A stretch of 64,000 bases of DNA from Pseudoalteromonas prydzensis. Its GTDB lineage: Bacteria; Pseudomonadota; Gammaproteobacteria; Enterobacterales; Alteromonadaceae. Below, in pieces: positions 1 to 8,714 of this stretch. The notes under the pieces were generated by a model, which was not told the DNA's origin, ran no database searches, and saw nothing but the letters and a program-made list of their open reading frames with translations. The position numbers were made by a program, and so were the translations under genes. Numbering within the stretch: the stretch's first letter is position 1; each line of letters starts with the position of its first letter. Location: positions 88,915-152,914 of the forward strand of contig NZ_BDDT01000009.1 in the NCBI RefSeq assembly GCF_001661495.1, written 5' to 3'.

Positions 1-1
1 C

Positions 2-1114
2 GACATGGGTTACTGGCAAGTCAGTGGTAATATTTGGGATAATATCGATTGGTCACAGCAAGAAAGCAAACTTCACCCTGCTGGACCTAACCCAACTTCC
101 ACCACAACAATCAACATTCCTTATAGCTATCAACTTGATAATGCGCAGTGTATACCGAGCATCATCGCTGCAACAGCGGGGGCAAACAAAGGCTTACAAA
201 CATCCAATGGGCAATGTGGTACTACAACGCCTACCGATCCAACGCCGACCCCTGAGCCTACTCCTGAGCCAACCCCTGCTGGCGAAAACTTAGCACTCAA
301 TGCTGGTGTTGATGGTAGCTCAAAAGCCAGTGGCTCAAGCTATGGTAATGTGAACGATGGTGATACTTCTACATACTGGTCGCCTTCGTCTACAACAGGT
401 AGCATTAATATTAAAAACCTCAACACGACAATAAATGCCGTTAGAGTTATCGAAACAGCGGCTACTAAAGGACAGATCACTGCTTGGTCATTAGTAAATT
501 ATGACACTGGCGTAACACTAGCAAATGGTGGAGCAGTACCTGATGTTATCAGCTTCTCGAACACTAACTTATCTAAAGTCAGTTTTGTGGTTCATTCTGC
601 CAATGGTGTTCCTCAAATTGCGGAGTTCGAAGTCTACAATGGCTACAGTGATGGAGCTAATGGCAGCGTTACCAATACCTTAGTTAATGGTAGCTATAGA
701 ATTACTCCAAAACACAGTGGTGCTTCACTTGATGTAGCTAATTGTGATACTGCTGATGGGGCAAATATTAGGCAATGGTCTTGGCTTAATAATAATTGCC
801 AAAAATTTAATATCACCACTGTTGACGGTGTTTGGCATCGTATTTCACCCGCCAATGCCCCAGCTAAAGGATTAGAGGTTTATACCCATTCAACAACCGC
901 GGGGGAAAATATTAATCTTTGGACCTACACAGGTAGTTATAACCAGCAGTTTCGCTTCCAAAGTGCGGGCTCTGGTAAATGGCGTATAATCAATCGCAAT
1001 AGCGAACTGTGTTTGGATGTAGATGGCAGCAAAACCAGTGATGACGCTAATATTTTGCAGTGGACATGCTTAGCTGGTGCTGAAAATCAAATGTTTGAAT
1101 TAACCAGACAGTAA
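2..1114 (+). CDS. Pectate lyase-like secreted enzyme, 3' part, with F5/8-type and ricin-B (CBM13-like) modules
   Basis: The reading frame is open to the left edge, so the N-terminus is missing. About 70 residues resemble the end of a family 1 pectate lyase, with the pattern GYWxVxGN, HPAGP, PYSYxLD and TAGANKG. A Pro/Thr/Glu-rich linker follows at about residues 73-93. Residues 94-215 look like a discoidin (F5/8 type C) fold, and 222-369 look like a ricin-B lectin domain with QW-type repeats and paired cysteines. The whole would be an extracellular enzyme that cleaves pectin or a related plant or algal polymer by beta-elimination, with the two C-terminal modules anchoring it to carbohydrate. 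The binding modules are the firmer call; the catalytic family rests on a short C-terminal stretch. A strong hairpin follows the stop. Confidence 0.6.
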   Translation, partial: DMGYWQVSGNIWDNIDWSQQESKLHPAGPNPTSTTTINIPYSYQLDNAQCIPSIIAATAGANKGLQTSNGQCGTTTPTDPTPTPEPTPEPTPAGENLALNAGVDGSSKASGSSYGNVNDGDTSTYWSPSSTTGSINIKNLNTTINAVRVIETAATKGQITAWSLVNYDTGVTLANGGAVPDVISFSNTNLSKVSFVVHSANGVPQIAEFEVYNGYSDGANGSVTNTLVNGSYRITPKHSGASLDVANCDTADGANIRQWSWLNNNCQKFNITTVDGVWHRISPANAPAKGLEVYTHSTTAGENINLWTYTGSYNQQFRFQSAGSGKWRIINRNSELCLDVDGSKTSDDANILQWTCLAGAENQMFELTRQ

Positions 1115-1122
1115 CCCATAAA

Positions 1123-1162
1123 TTACGCAGTGAAGGGCTCAGCTAAGTCCTTCACTGCGTAA
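1123..1162. terminator. Bidirectional hairpin terminator between convergent genes
   Basis: A perfect 14-bp inverted repeat, TTACGCAGTGAAGG (1123-1136) and its complement (1149-1162), with a 12-nt loop. It separates the plus-strand lyase gene from the minus-strand ygjV-like gene. Its right arm overlaps the last codons and stop of the latter. No long T-run follows, so termination efficiency is uncertain. Confidence 0.6.
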
Positions 1163-1673
1163 ACTCTGGGTCCATAAAACGTTGTTTATGAAGCCTGTAA
1201 ATGGTGGTTAAATTTATTACGATAACCGTTACCTCTAATAATACTCCGCCAATTGAGCCAACAATAATATTATTGATAAGCCATAAACATGAGCCACAAA
1301 ATAACACCCAGCGCATAGTGATCCCACTCAGGCAAAATAAAGCGTAACTACCTAAACATGCACCTAGCACTGCAATATAATCAGTCCACTGCTGCGCCGT
1401 CAAGTAACCAATCAAAGCGGTTAAAATAATGAATATACACGCCACCCAAGTTGCCTTGGTTTTCATCGAAACGGCGGTTCGCCCTGCTGAAAATAAGCAG
1501 CATAACGATGAGGTTACGGCATTGAGTAAATAAAAGTGTAAGGCGTGATTCAAATTCATCACAATCATCATTAGCTTAAGGCGGCGATCATCTTTTTGCA
1601 TAAAGCACAGCATCGCTAAAAAAAAACTTAAAAAACCAAAACCTTGTGCAATGAACGTATCTACCACCAGCAA
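1152..1673 (-). CDS. YgjV family inner membrane protein
   Basis: A 173-residue, very hydrophobic protein with about five predicted membrane helices. It has the YgjV-family pattern of an N-terminal helix followed by a short RRLKLMM stretch and an NLNHALHFYLL segment. The biochemical role of the family is unknown; it is an integral inner membrane protein in Escherichia coli. Length fits the family. The gene stands alone, and its stop codon lies inside the convergent terminator hairpin. The family assignment is by overall pattern, without a catalytic motif to confirm it. Confidence 0.75.
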   Translation of the reverse strand: MLVVDTFIAQGFGFLSFFLAMLCFMQKDDRRLKLMMIVMNLNHALHFYLLNAVTSSLCCLFSAGRTAVSMKTKATWVACIFIILTALIGYLTAQQWTDYIAVLGACLGSYALFCLSGITMRWVLFCGSCLWLINNIIVGSIGGVLLEVTVIVINLTTIYRLHKQRFMDPEFTQ

Positions 1674-1734
1674 AATACTCCTATAAAACTATCTTAATCA
1701 CCTGCAAATGAGCAAACTGCAAAAAGCTGCACGC

Positions 1735-1953
1735 TCACATATCATTTTCAATCATCGTTTTAATCGTTTTTGCTTTAACAAAGTGATCTAATTGATGAGT
1801 GTGGATCCACCAAGTCGCAGCTTCCATTAATAACTCAGGGTCATCATTTTTATTTGCAAAAAAGGCATAAAAAGACAACCCCACATTGTCGCCTTTCGCC
1901 GCTATTTTTTTATTGCAAACTTGAATGATCTTCGCTCTTAACTCATCGCGCAT
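1735..1953 (-). CDS. Small DUF6500-like protein
   Basis: A 72-residue soluble protein with a GDNVGLSFYAFFANKNDDP core followed by a tryptophan-containing helix (ATWWIHTHQLDHF). It resembles the short conserved proteins placed in DUF6500, whose function is unknown. There are no membrane segments or metal-binding motifs. It lies 61 bp upstream of ygjV on the same strand and could be cotranscribed. The domain assignment is from memory of the pattern and is moderate. Confidence 0.6.
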   Translation of the reverse strand: MRDELRAKIIQVCNKKIAAKGDNVGLSFYAFFANKNDDPELLMEAATWWIHTHQLDHFVKAKTIKTMIENDM

Positions 1954-2063
1954 TAAATCTTTGCAGCCTTTATTTTATGCTATAGCGCATTTCAATTAAT
2001 TCCGGGCTATTGCCTAGCGTAACTTCCATTGATTACCCCCTCTCAGATAACCCATTAAACACT

Positions 2064-2480
2064 CTATTTTAAGGTGTCTAATAACTCTGCTATTTCAGCT
2101 TTTAGGGCTTTGTCTGGGATTTTATTTGCACTCACCTGTGCAGTTTGTAGACAGGCAATAGCGGCATCAGTTTGGCCAAGCTCGACATGCATGGTTGCCA
2201 TTGCATAGCCAATTGACGACATATAGTCTTTCGCATTAATAGCTGTCGCTTTAGCTAACGCCTTTTCATAGATCAACAAGGCATCTGCAAATTCATCGGT
2301 AAAATCAGCCAGTGTTTCCCACTGAACAGGATGATCTTTCTCAGTATTTTCATGTTCGATGCACAGCGCTTTTAACTGCACATAAAGTGAATCAAAACTC
2401 GCTTGATCTTGCTGCTGCGCTGCATTCATTAGCTCACCTGCGAGCTCCAATACTGACTTATACAGTTTTGTATTCATCAT
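2064..2480 (-). CDS. Helical TPR-like hypothetical protein
   Basis: Predicted to be all-helical (about 138 residues), ending in two TPR-like helix pairs (GYAMATMHVELGQTDAAIACLQTAQ). The frame is open further upstream to 2606. The start is placed at ATGATGAAT (2480/2477) because an AAAGG ribosome-binding site sits about 9 nt upstream and the extra upstream residues look non-coding. No catalytic motif is visible. A protein-protein interaction role would fit TPR-like helices, but that is inference. Confidence 0.5.
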   Translation of the reverse strand: MMNTKLYKSVLELAGELMNAAQQQDQASFDSLYVQLKALCIEHENTEKDHPVQWETLADFTDEFADALLIYEKALAKATAINAKDYMSSIGYAMATMHVELGQTDAAIACLQTAQVSANKIPDKALKAEIAELLDTLK

Positions 2481-2713
2481 TCTATCATTACCTTTTGTTA
2501 GAAATAACGGCCAGCTCATTAGATTGCGTAAAGTAATCCCAAACAAGCAATCTATGTGAGGCCAATAACGCGCTATTCTAATACACTCTACGCAAAAATG
2601 ATTCATGCTAAGTGATCACACTACATGTTTTATTATCGCAGGGCAAAAAGGTCTGTTTAATAAAGTAATTGTTCAATTGCAGTGGCTCAGCGCACCTTCC
2701 AACTGGGTAAATA

Positions 2714-3175
2714 TTAACCCTCAGTTTTAACTGCAGCTTTGTTACTTGCATGAATAAAATATAATGCGATGCCTAAGCAAATAATGGCGCCAATTCGAGT
2801 GGGAGTAAAACTAATAATGCCATTCCCAAACCAGCCAAAATTATCAATGAGCATGCTCATACATAGTTGCCCAAAAATAACTGCAACCGTTGCAACCGCA
2901 GTACCTATGCGCTGTACCGCAAACACCATAATCACGATATAGGGCACACCACACATTGCCCCGAGTAATTGCCATTTAGGCACATCTAACAATGTCATCG
3001 CGTGGCTAGGTTCAAAGTAAAAAATAAGTAATCCGGTGATCAAAGCACCAACCGAAAAAGTCAAAAATGCGCAGCGAAAAACGCCCACTTTACTGCCAAG
3101 CTGAGCATTAATTGCAGCTTGAATACTTAATGTAGCGCCGCCAATCACAGCGAGAATTATCATTATTAACGTCAT
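2714..3175 (-). CDS. YdcZ/DUF606-type DMT transporter subunit
   Basis: A 153-residue membrane protein with about five hydrophobic helices. It has the YdcZ-family signature of an N-terminal GGATLSIQAAINAQLGSKVG-like loop and a GALITGLL helix. Half-size DMT proteins of this family usually work as pairs. The partner is the gene 9 bp upstream on the same strand (3185-3619). Together they probably form a heterodimeric small-molecule exporter in the inner membrane; the substrate is unknown. The divergent LysR regulator at 3714 is the likely controller. Confidence 0.75.
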   Translation of the reverse strand: MTLIMIILAVIGGATLSIQAAINAQLGSKVGVFRCAFLTFSVGALITGLLIFYFEPSHAMTLLDVPKWQLLGAMCGVPYIVIMVFAVQRIGTAVATVAVIFGQLCMSMLIDNFGWFGNGIISFTPTRIGAIICLGIALYFIHASNKAAVKTEG

Positions 3176-3184
3176 TTTCGTCCC

Positions 3185-3619
3185 CTACCCTTGTGCCATC
3201 AAAAACAATGCAATAATAATAAAAACCAGTGCGACAAGCCGTTTCCGGTCGACCTGACGATGTTGTGTGCCAAATAAGCCGTAATGATCGATCAATAAAC
3301 TTTTCGCTATCTGCCCCATTAAAATACCGATCATCGTCATAGCAATACCTATAACTGGTGCTGTTATCGTCAATATAACGACATAAACCGGGCCTAAAAC
3401 GCCGCCTAATAATGTCCATGATGGTTGCTTGAAAAATGACGGGCTATTGCGAGGACTAAAAAATAGCATCAACATAAAGGTAAGCGCAGCACCCACACTA
3501 AATACACTGAAGGTAGCCCATAGCTCTCCAACTTCGCCGCCTAAAGGGCCCAATAGACCCGCTTCTACAGACAGCCCCATTCCTCCCATCACCACAATTA
3601 GAATCAAAATAAACTGCAT
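3185..3619 (-). CDS. YdcZ/DUF606-type DMT transporter subunit (partner)
   Basis: A 144-residue, multi-helix membrane protein. The start MQFILILIVVMGGMGLSVEAG mirrors the family pattern in which a short first helix is followed by a GLLGPLGGEVG loop. It is clearly paralogous in layout to the next gene but not identical, as expected for a heteromeric pair. It is the first gene of the presumed two-gene operon and faces the LysR gene across about 95 bp. Confidence 0.75.
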   Translation of the reverse strand: MQFILILIVVMGGMGLSVEAGLLGPLGGEVGELWATFSVFSVGAALTFMLMLFFSPRNSPSFFKQPSWTLLGGVLGPVYVVILTITAPVIGIAMTMIGILMGQIAKSLLIDHYGLFGTQHRQVDRKRLVALVFIIIALFLMAQG

Positions 3620-3713
3620 GTAAATCTCCTATTAATAAGAAATTGATCATAGCCTAGTGATTCAACGTAAAAAATGGGATTATGTAGAAAACACTTTTGC
3701 AGGATTTGCACAA

Positions 3714-4652
3714 ATGAATAATATTAGCTCAATTAATATCCGCGCATTAAAGTTCTTTATTGACGTGTATCAAAGTAAGAGTTTTTCTGTTGTTGCTCGC
3801 CGTGAAAATGTATCCCCTTCAATGGTCTCGCGGGTGATTTTGCAACTTGAAGGCGCGCTTGGCCAGCAGCTATTTTATCGTAACACACGCGCAATAATGC
3901 CAACCGAAGCGGGGAGAATTTTTCACGGCTATGCACGGTCAATGACTGAACAGCTCAGCGAAGTACGCAATGAATTGCAAGATAGAGCAAGTCAGCCAAA
4001 AGGTTTGATCAGAATTAATGCTCCGGTATTTTTCGGCCAAAAACACATCGCCCCTTGGCTTAGCGGGTTTTTAAATCGCTACCCGTTAATTCAAGTTGAG
4101 TTAACCCAAACAGATGATTTTATTGATCCACATACGGATGCCGCCGACATAATTTTCCGGATTGGCTCACTCAGCGACTCATCCTTGCATGGCAAAACCT
4201 TAGGCGTGCAAACATATCACTTGGCGGCATCTCCCGGTTACCTTAAAAAGTATGGCATACCTAAACAGCCATCAGATCTTAGTGAACATCATGGTTTAAT
4301 ATATCGCGGCTCATCGGGGCAAAATCGTTGGTTATTTAAAAACAATTCATCAGCATGGCAGCAACAAGTAGTGATCCCTACCTTAGTCTCTAATAATGCC
4401 GAAACGCTGCTCATTAGCGCATTAAATGACATGGGGATTGTTTTATTTCCAGACTGGTTAATCGGTGAAAGCCTAACAGCTGGAAGCTTAGTATCAATTT
4501 TAGGTTCATTTGCACCAACAATAAAAGTAGGCTCACAAAACATAACCGCAATTTACCCAAACACAAAGCAACCACCGCTAAATGTGCGTGTTTGTATTGA
4601 TTATTTTAGCGAAGTGTATGGCAACCCCGTTTATTGGAAATACCAAAATTAA
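3714..4652 (+). CDS. LysR family transcriptional regulator
   Basis: About 312 residues. An N-terminal winged helix-turn-helix (ALKFFIDVYQSKSFSVVARRENVSPSMVSRVILQLE) is followed by the linker helix and a type 2 periplasmic-binding-like effector domain (PKGLIRINAPVFFGQ to the C-terminus). The start at 3714 is preferred over an upstream ATG at 3657 because AGGA lies 9 nt upstream and the HTH would otherwise be unusually far in. It is divergent from the YdcZ pair, the usual arrangement for a LysR regulator and its target. The effector cannot be told from sequence. Confidence 0.85.
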   Translation: MNNISSINIRALKFFIDVYQSKSFSVVARRENVSPSMVSRVILQLEGALGQQLFYRNTRAIMPTEAGRIFHGYARSMTEQLSEVRNELQDRASQPKGLIRINAPVFFGQKHIAPWLSGFLNRYPLIQVELTQTDDFIDPHTDAADIIFRIGSLSDSSLHGKTLGVQTYHLAASPGYLKKYGIPKQPSDLSEHHGLIYRGSSGQNRWLFKNNSSAWQQQVVIPTLVSNNAETLLISALNDMGIVLFPDWLIGESLTAGSLVSILGSFAPTIKVGSQNITAIYPNTKQPPLNVRVCIDYFSEVYGNPVYWKYQN

Positions 4653-4802
4653 TTTATGAGCCCATGATTAGTGATTTATCTCACTACCTTTAATCATGCA
4701 TTTTAGCGTCAATCAAGGGCTGCTTTTGTAGACAATATTTTAAATTACGAGTAGATTTATGTATCAACAGCTAAGCTCATATTTTCAATCGTGGTAAATT
4801 TT

Positions 4803-5636
4803 ATGCTCCCTACAACACAGCCTACTTTTTGGCGTGATCCCGCATTGCCATATATAGAGCTGCGCCAGGTACTTGATGGCCGACGCGTTACCTATGCCCC
4901 CCATTCACACCAGCAATGGTCAATCGGCGCTATTTTAGCTGGGCAAAGCGAGTTTGTTTGTGAAAACCGCCTACATCATGTCAGCCAAGGTCACTTAGTA
5001 ATAATGAACCCTGATAAAGTGCATGCCTGTAACCCGCAGCAAAATTCTGCATGGGCGTATTATATGATGCATGTCGATAAAAAGTGGTTAGCGCAGTTAT
5101 TATTTGAGTCAGGGGTGAGAGCCGAACCACACTGGCAAGATAGTCACTTAGATACCCTTAATATGCCATTGCTCTATCAAGGTTTTGTCAAGCTATGCAA
5201 ATTACTGCTATCCAACACCCCTATTAGTACCAAGCAGACGCAATTAAATGACTATTTTGTTGCCTTGTTTAACCACCTAGATTGCAACTCACGTACAATA
5301 GAGCCAACTTTGCTCGTGCCCAACGCACTTTATCAAGTGGCCCACTATTTAAATGAGCACAGCTTAGATGACACCTCAATTAGTAGCATCAGTGAACATT
5401 TTGGTTTTAGTACCAGCTATTTAGTACGCGCTTTTAAACGTCACTTTAATATGACTCCACACGCTTACCGGTTAAATCGCCGTATTCAGTTAGGCCAGCA
5501 AGCACTGAAAAAAGGGCAAGCAATTGCCAGTATTGCCTACGACAGTGGCTTTAGTGATCAAGCACATTTCCAACGTGTATTTAAGCAACGTGTTGCCGCA
5601 ACTCCTGAGCAATATCGGCGCTCCTTACCGTTGTAA
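4803..5636 (+). CDS. AraC family transcriptional regulator
   Basis: About 277 residues. An N-terminal cupin-type sensor domain (YAPHSHQQWSIGAILAGQSEF...MNPDKVHACNP) precedes a C-terminal double helix-turn-helix (SISEHFGFSTSYLVRAFKRH and IASIAYDSGFSDQAHFQRVF). An in-frame GTG at 4791 is an alternative start. It ends 2 bp from the convergent LysE-type exporter gene, a common pairing in which the AraC-type protein senses an amino acid or analogue and activates export. The ligand is unknown. Confidence 0.85.
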   Translation: MLPTTQPTFWRDPALPYIELRQVLDGRRVTYAPHSHQQWSIGAILAGQSEFVCENRLHHVSQGHLVIMNPDKVHACNPQQNSAWAYYMMHVDKKWLAQLLFESGVRAEPHWQDSHLDTLNMPLLYQGFVKLCKLLLSNTPISTKQTQLNDYFVALFNHLDCNSRTIEPTLLVPNALYQVAHYLNEHSLDDTSISSISEHFGFSTSYLVRAFKRHFNMTPHAYRLNRRIQLGQQALKKGQAIASIAYDSGFSDQAHFQRVFKQRVAATPEQYRRSLPL

Positions 5637-5638
5637 AT

Positions 5639-6229
5639 TTAAATTACTAATAACACACAACTGGCCAGCAACAATAATGCCAGTGCTTTATTCATCAACC
5701 GCACATTGGCAGCGCTTTGAAAATGCTGCCCGAGTCGCAAACCGAGCCACACCCAACAAGCAAGTGATAGCCAGCAAATTGGTAAGTACACACTGGCAAA
5801 GGTAACAAGCTCTGTACTTAAAGCATTGGGAATATACGCCGCAATCCCCGATAACGAAGCCAACCACGCCTTAGGGTTAAGCCATTGCATGATAACTCCA
5901 GTCATGAAAGTGGGCGCGCGGCGACGATCTTTACTATTCAATGTGCCATCATCGATAAATAATTGGTAACTCAAGTACACTAAAAATGCGATGCCAAACC
6001 ACTGTAAAATAACTGTGAGCCACACCAGTTTATCCACCAGCAAATGCAAACTAAAACCAATAAATAAAAATAATACGATAAAACCTAACGTTGCCCCCGT
6101 CACAAATAGCAGGCCGCTTCTTGTCCCAAAGCGAGCGCTGCAACTAAGTGAAAGTAGGTTTACTGGGCCTGGCGTAATAGAGGCTGCTAAGGCAAATAAT
6201 GCCATTGAGATGATCACAGAAAAAGTCAT
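5639..6229 (-). CDS. LysE family amino-acid/small-molecule exporter
   Basis: A 196-residue inner membrane protein of six predicted helices. It has the LysE/RhtB N-terminal signature (ASITPGPVNLLSLSCSARFGTRSG) and the NPKAWLASLSG motif in the middle. These transporters export amino acids or their derivatives using the proton gradient. Its stop lies 2 bp from that of the convergent AraC regulator. Length fits the family; the substrate is not predictable. Confidence 0.85.
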   Translation of the reverse strand: MTFSVIISMALFALAASITPGPVNLLSLSCSARFGTRSGLLFVTGATLGFIVLFLFIGFSLHLLVDKLVWLTVILQWFGIAFLVYLSYQLFIDDGTLNSKDRRRAPTFMTGVIMQWLNPKAWLASLSGIAAYIPNALSTELVTFASVYLPICWLSLACWVWLGLRLGQHFQSAANVRLMNKALALLLLASCVLLVI

Positions 6230-6377
6230 AAATGTACTTAAGTAATTAATTTATAGAGGAGTATTTCTTTTTCTCGATGAGCCTTATTGAACAAAATTGA
6301 CCTTATACAATAATAATCGGCTCGTTTATCCGTCTTGAGTAACAATTGCTGTATAGTGAGCACACAAACTTGCAGAA

Positions 6378-6785
6378 ATGTTAATTATGAAAGAATGTAA
6401 TCAGTGTGGTAAATGCTGTATTAAATACGGCGATGGCGATCTCAGTGCTACGCAAGAAGAAATAGATCTGTGGGAAATTTTTAACCCTGACATTTTCGCA
6501 TTTGTTAAAAATGAGCAAATATGGCACGACCCGCACACTGGGGAAAAACTAAGCCGATGCCCTTTTCTTGAATTAGCCCCCAAAGCAACCCCCCATGAAG
6601 CGGATAAATATACCTGCAGTATTTACTTAGATAGACCAGAAGACTGTCGTCACTACCCTAGCCTGATCAGCGAAATGGTAAGGGATGAATGTGAAATGAT
6701 CGAAGTCATTGATTTAGAAAACTACAAAAAAGCACAAACCAAGTTAGATTTAATAATGCAAGACAGCCGTCCTGCTGGTTATTGA
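6378..6785 (+). CDS. YkgJ family cysteine-cluster protein (CxxCxxCC)
   Basis: 135 residues with the N-terminal cluster C7-x2-C10-x2-C13-C14 and further cysteines in SRCPFLEL, YTCSIYLDRPEDCRHYP and DECEM. These eight or so cysteines match the family, which is thought to bind zinc or an iron-sulfur cluster. Function is unknown. A second ATG at 6387 (MKECNQCG) is an equally possible start. It is a single gene with no obvious operon partner. Confidence 0.75.
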   Translation: MLIMKECNQCGKCCIKYGDGDLSATQEEIDLWEIFNPDIFAFVKNEQIWHDPHTGEKLSRCPFLELAPKATPHEADKYTCSIYLDRPEDCRHYPSLISEMVRDECEMIEVIDLENYKKAQTKLDLIMQDSRPAGY

Positions 6786-7137
6786 TTATTAACACTTTAC
6801 TGCGCTTATTAGACTAAAGGTTTAGAGCCAATTGGTTAACCAACCTCGGCCTTATCCGCCGATCACCTTCAGTTTTTTCTCGTTAAAATTAAATTAAAAC
6901 AATGATATAAAAAATAAAATACATTCATGCTTGGCAATTTGCTTACTTAATATACTCACCGTTTTCAACACCATGCTCGACCTTTGCCTAATCGTAATTG
7001 TGGCGTCTCTGCTTTACTGTACCAACTCAATATTCATAGCTTATATACCCAAACGACCTCAAACTCGCATCTGAGGTGATTTGGGTATAAAGCTGTTTTT
7101 TTATTTTGAGTAAGCAACTTATGTTGCAGGAGAAGTA
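6786..7137. other. Intergenic stretch with one dispersed palindrome
   Basis: No gene was seen in these 352 bp. It holds the palindrome described at 7044-7088, about 50 bp before the DUF3360 gene, and otherwise AT-rich DNA that probably contains the promoter of that gene. A ribosome-binding site (AGGAG) lies just before the start at 7138. Confidence 0.5.
7044..7088. repeat. Dispersed ACCCAAA palindrome, copy 1
   Basis: The arms ATACCCAAA and ACCTCA are mirrored by TGAGGT and TTTGGGTAT around a loop containing ACTCGCATC. Related palindromes lie at 22777-22822 and 37544-37581, and the same motif forms the ends of the element at 38787-39051. These look like members of one short mobile-repeat family. 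Confidence 0.7.
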
Positions 7138-8655
7138 ATGACAACAACGCAAAAAGATGACTCTTCATCCCAAGCTGAGCAGGTAAGCGATACTCAAACC
7201 GTTTCCGATAGCTATAAAAATCTTCATAAACCAAGCTCTGAGTTTGCCAGTCGAGATGACTACCTTGAGCATGAACTACAAATTATGCAGCCCAAGCGCT
7301 GGCGCCCTAATTTACCTTTTCGCGATTACCGTTTCGAATTTGAAGATACAATTCCAGCAATGGCTGGCACCATAGGTAAAGTCGTGATGGTGGGTGCAAT
7401 TGCAGCAACATTTGCAGCGCCTCTGGGATTAAGTGATGCATTTGTACTAGAAAACGTGCGCTATGAGTTACTCATAGTGGCTATTTTTATCATCTTGTTC
7501 TCTGGCTTTATTTTGCCCACTGCAAACTTAGCGGGCACCCACGGTCCTTTGATCCCACTCATTCCCATTGTAGTCGCCGCGGGCGGTCACCCTATGGCGT
7601 TCGGACTACTCATAGGTGCATTAGGATTACTGCTTGCGATCAGTAAAGGCGGCAGTTTATTAGCAAGACTCACCAGTAAAGGAGTGTGCGGCGGGTTATT
7701 ACTGTATTTGGGCTTTATCGGCACAATTTCACAGGTAAAAAAACTGTTTGCATGGGCCGAAGAAATCCAAATGACCCACATTGCTTTCATTGTTATTTTG
7801 GCCACTATATTACTGTATGCGTTACTCGAACATTTTAAAAAGCGCTGGCTTGCTGTACCACTGAGTTGCTTGATTGGGGGCTTAACAGCTTTTGCTTTAG
7901 GCGCACCGTTTGAATTTAAAACCGCCCCGGGCTTACCAAATATGAACCCAATGTATTGGTGGGGTGAAAACACCGGTTGGATGTTAGGTTTACCCACCCT
8001 TGAAAGCTTTGTGGTGGTATTACCCTTTGCGATACTTGCGGTGGCCATGTGGTCCCCAGACTTTTTAGGGCACCAAGTGTTCCAAAAAATCAGCTACCCA
8101 AAACGTACTGAAAAAGTGCAAATGAATATCGACGATACAATGCTCAGTGCATCGGTCAGACAAACCTTTGGTTCTATTTTAGGTGGCTCTAATTTTACCT
8201 CATCTTGGGGGACTTATATTGTGCCTGCAGCGATTGCTAAGCGCCCTATTCCAGCCGGTGCAATTTTAACTGCATTATTTTGTGTGATCGCCGGTATATG
8301 GGGTTACCCAATGGATCTCGCGATTTGGCAGCCCGTTTTATGTGTAGCGTTAATTGTGGGGGTATTTATCCCTTTGTTAGAGGCTGGCATGGAAATGACC
8401 CGCGAAGGTAAAACCACGCAATCAGCTGCCATTGTGGTATTTGCTTCAACGTTAGTAAACCCCGCATTTGGCTGGTCGCTAACTATGCTGCTCGATAACT
8501 TAGGCTTAATTGGTTGCAAAGAGCGCAGCTCAGAGCTCACTCATATGAGCCGCTGGATCATTCCACTGATCATGTTTGTGTTACTTACCAGCGTAATGGC
8601 CATGGTCGGCATGCTGCCAGGGATCCCTGCTTTATTAGAGAACTTTAGGTATTAA
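7138..8655 (+). CDS. DUF3360 family membrane transporter
   Basis: 505 residues. About 80 soluble N-terminal residues precede 11 or more hydrophobic helices. The protein matches the pattern of DUF3360 proteins known from Vibrio and Alteromonadales (ELQIMQPKRWRPNLPFRDYRFE, GTIGKVVMVGAIAA, TANLAGTHGPLIPLIP, PVLCVALIVGVFIPLLEAGMEMT). The layout resembles the SulP/uracil-xanthine permease superfamily, so an anion or nucleobase transporter is plausible, but the substrate is unknown. It is monocistronic: a palindrome lies upstream and a terminator directly downstream. Confidence 0.8.
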   Translation: MTTTQKDDSSSQAEQVSDTQTVSDSYKNLHKPSSEFASRDDYLEHELQIMQPKRWRPNLPFRDYRFEFEDTIPAMAGTIGKVVMVGAIAATFAAPLGLSDAFVLENVRYELLIVAIFIILFSGFILPTANLAGTHGPLIPLIPIVVAAGGHPMAFGLLIGALGLLLAISKGGSLLARLTSKGVCGGLLLYLGFIGTISQVKKLFAWAEEIQMTHIAFIVILATILLYALLEHFKKRWLAVPLSCLIGGLTAFALGAPFEFKTAPGLPNMNPMYWWGENTGWMLGLPTLESFVVVLPFAILAVAMWSPDFLGHQVFQKISYPKRTEKVQMNIDDTMLSASVRQTFGSILGGSNFTSSWGTYIVPAAIAKRPIPAGAILTALFCVIAGIWGYPMDLAIWQPVLCVALIVGVFIPLLEAGMEMTREGKTTQSAAIVVFASTLVNPAFGWSLTMLLDNLGLIGCKERSSELTHMSRWIIPLIMFVLLTSVMAMVGMLPGIPALLENFRY

Positions 8656-8657
8656 TA

Positions 8658-8695
8658 TAAAAAAGGGGAAACGGATCAATCGCCTCCCCTTTTTC
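8658..8695. terminator. Bidirectional terminator between DUF3360 and MYG1 genes
   Basis: AAAAAAGGGGA and TCCCCTTTTT form a stem around a 15-nt loop, with A- and T-runs at both outer ends. It can therefore terminate transcription from either side. It lies 3 bp after the DUF3360 stop. Confidence 0.75.
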
Positions 8696-8714
8696 GAGAT
8701 TTTTAATCACTTTA

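Noticed and set aside
5524..5805. Open frame of 93 codons spanning the AraC/LysE junction
   Set aside because: It overlaps the ends of two convincing genes on both strands and shows no family resemblance, so it is a shadow frame.
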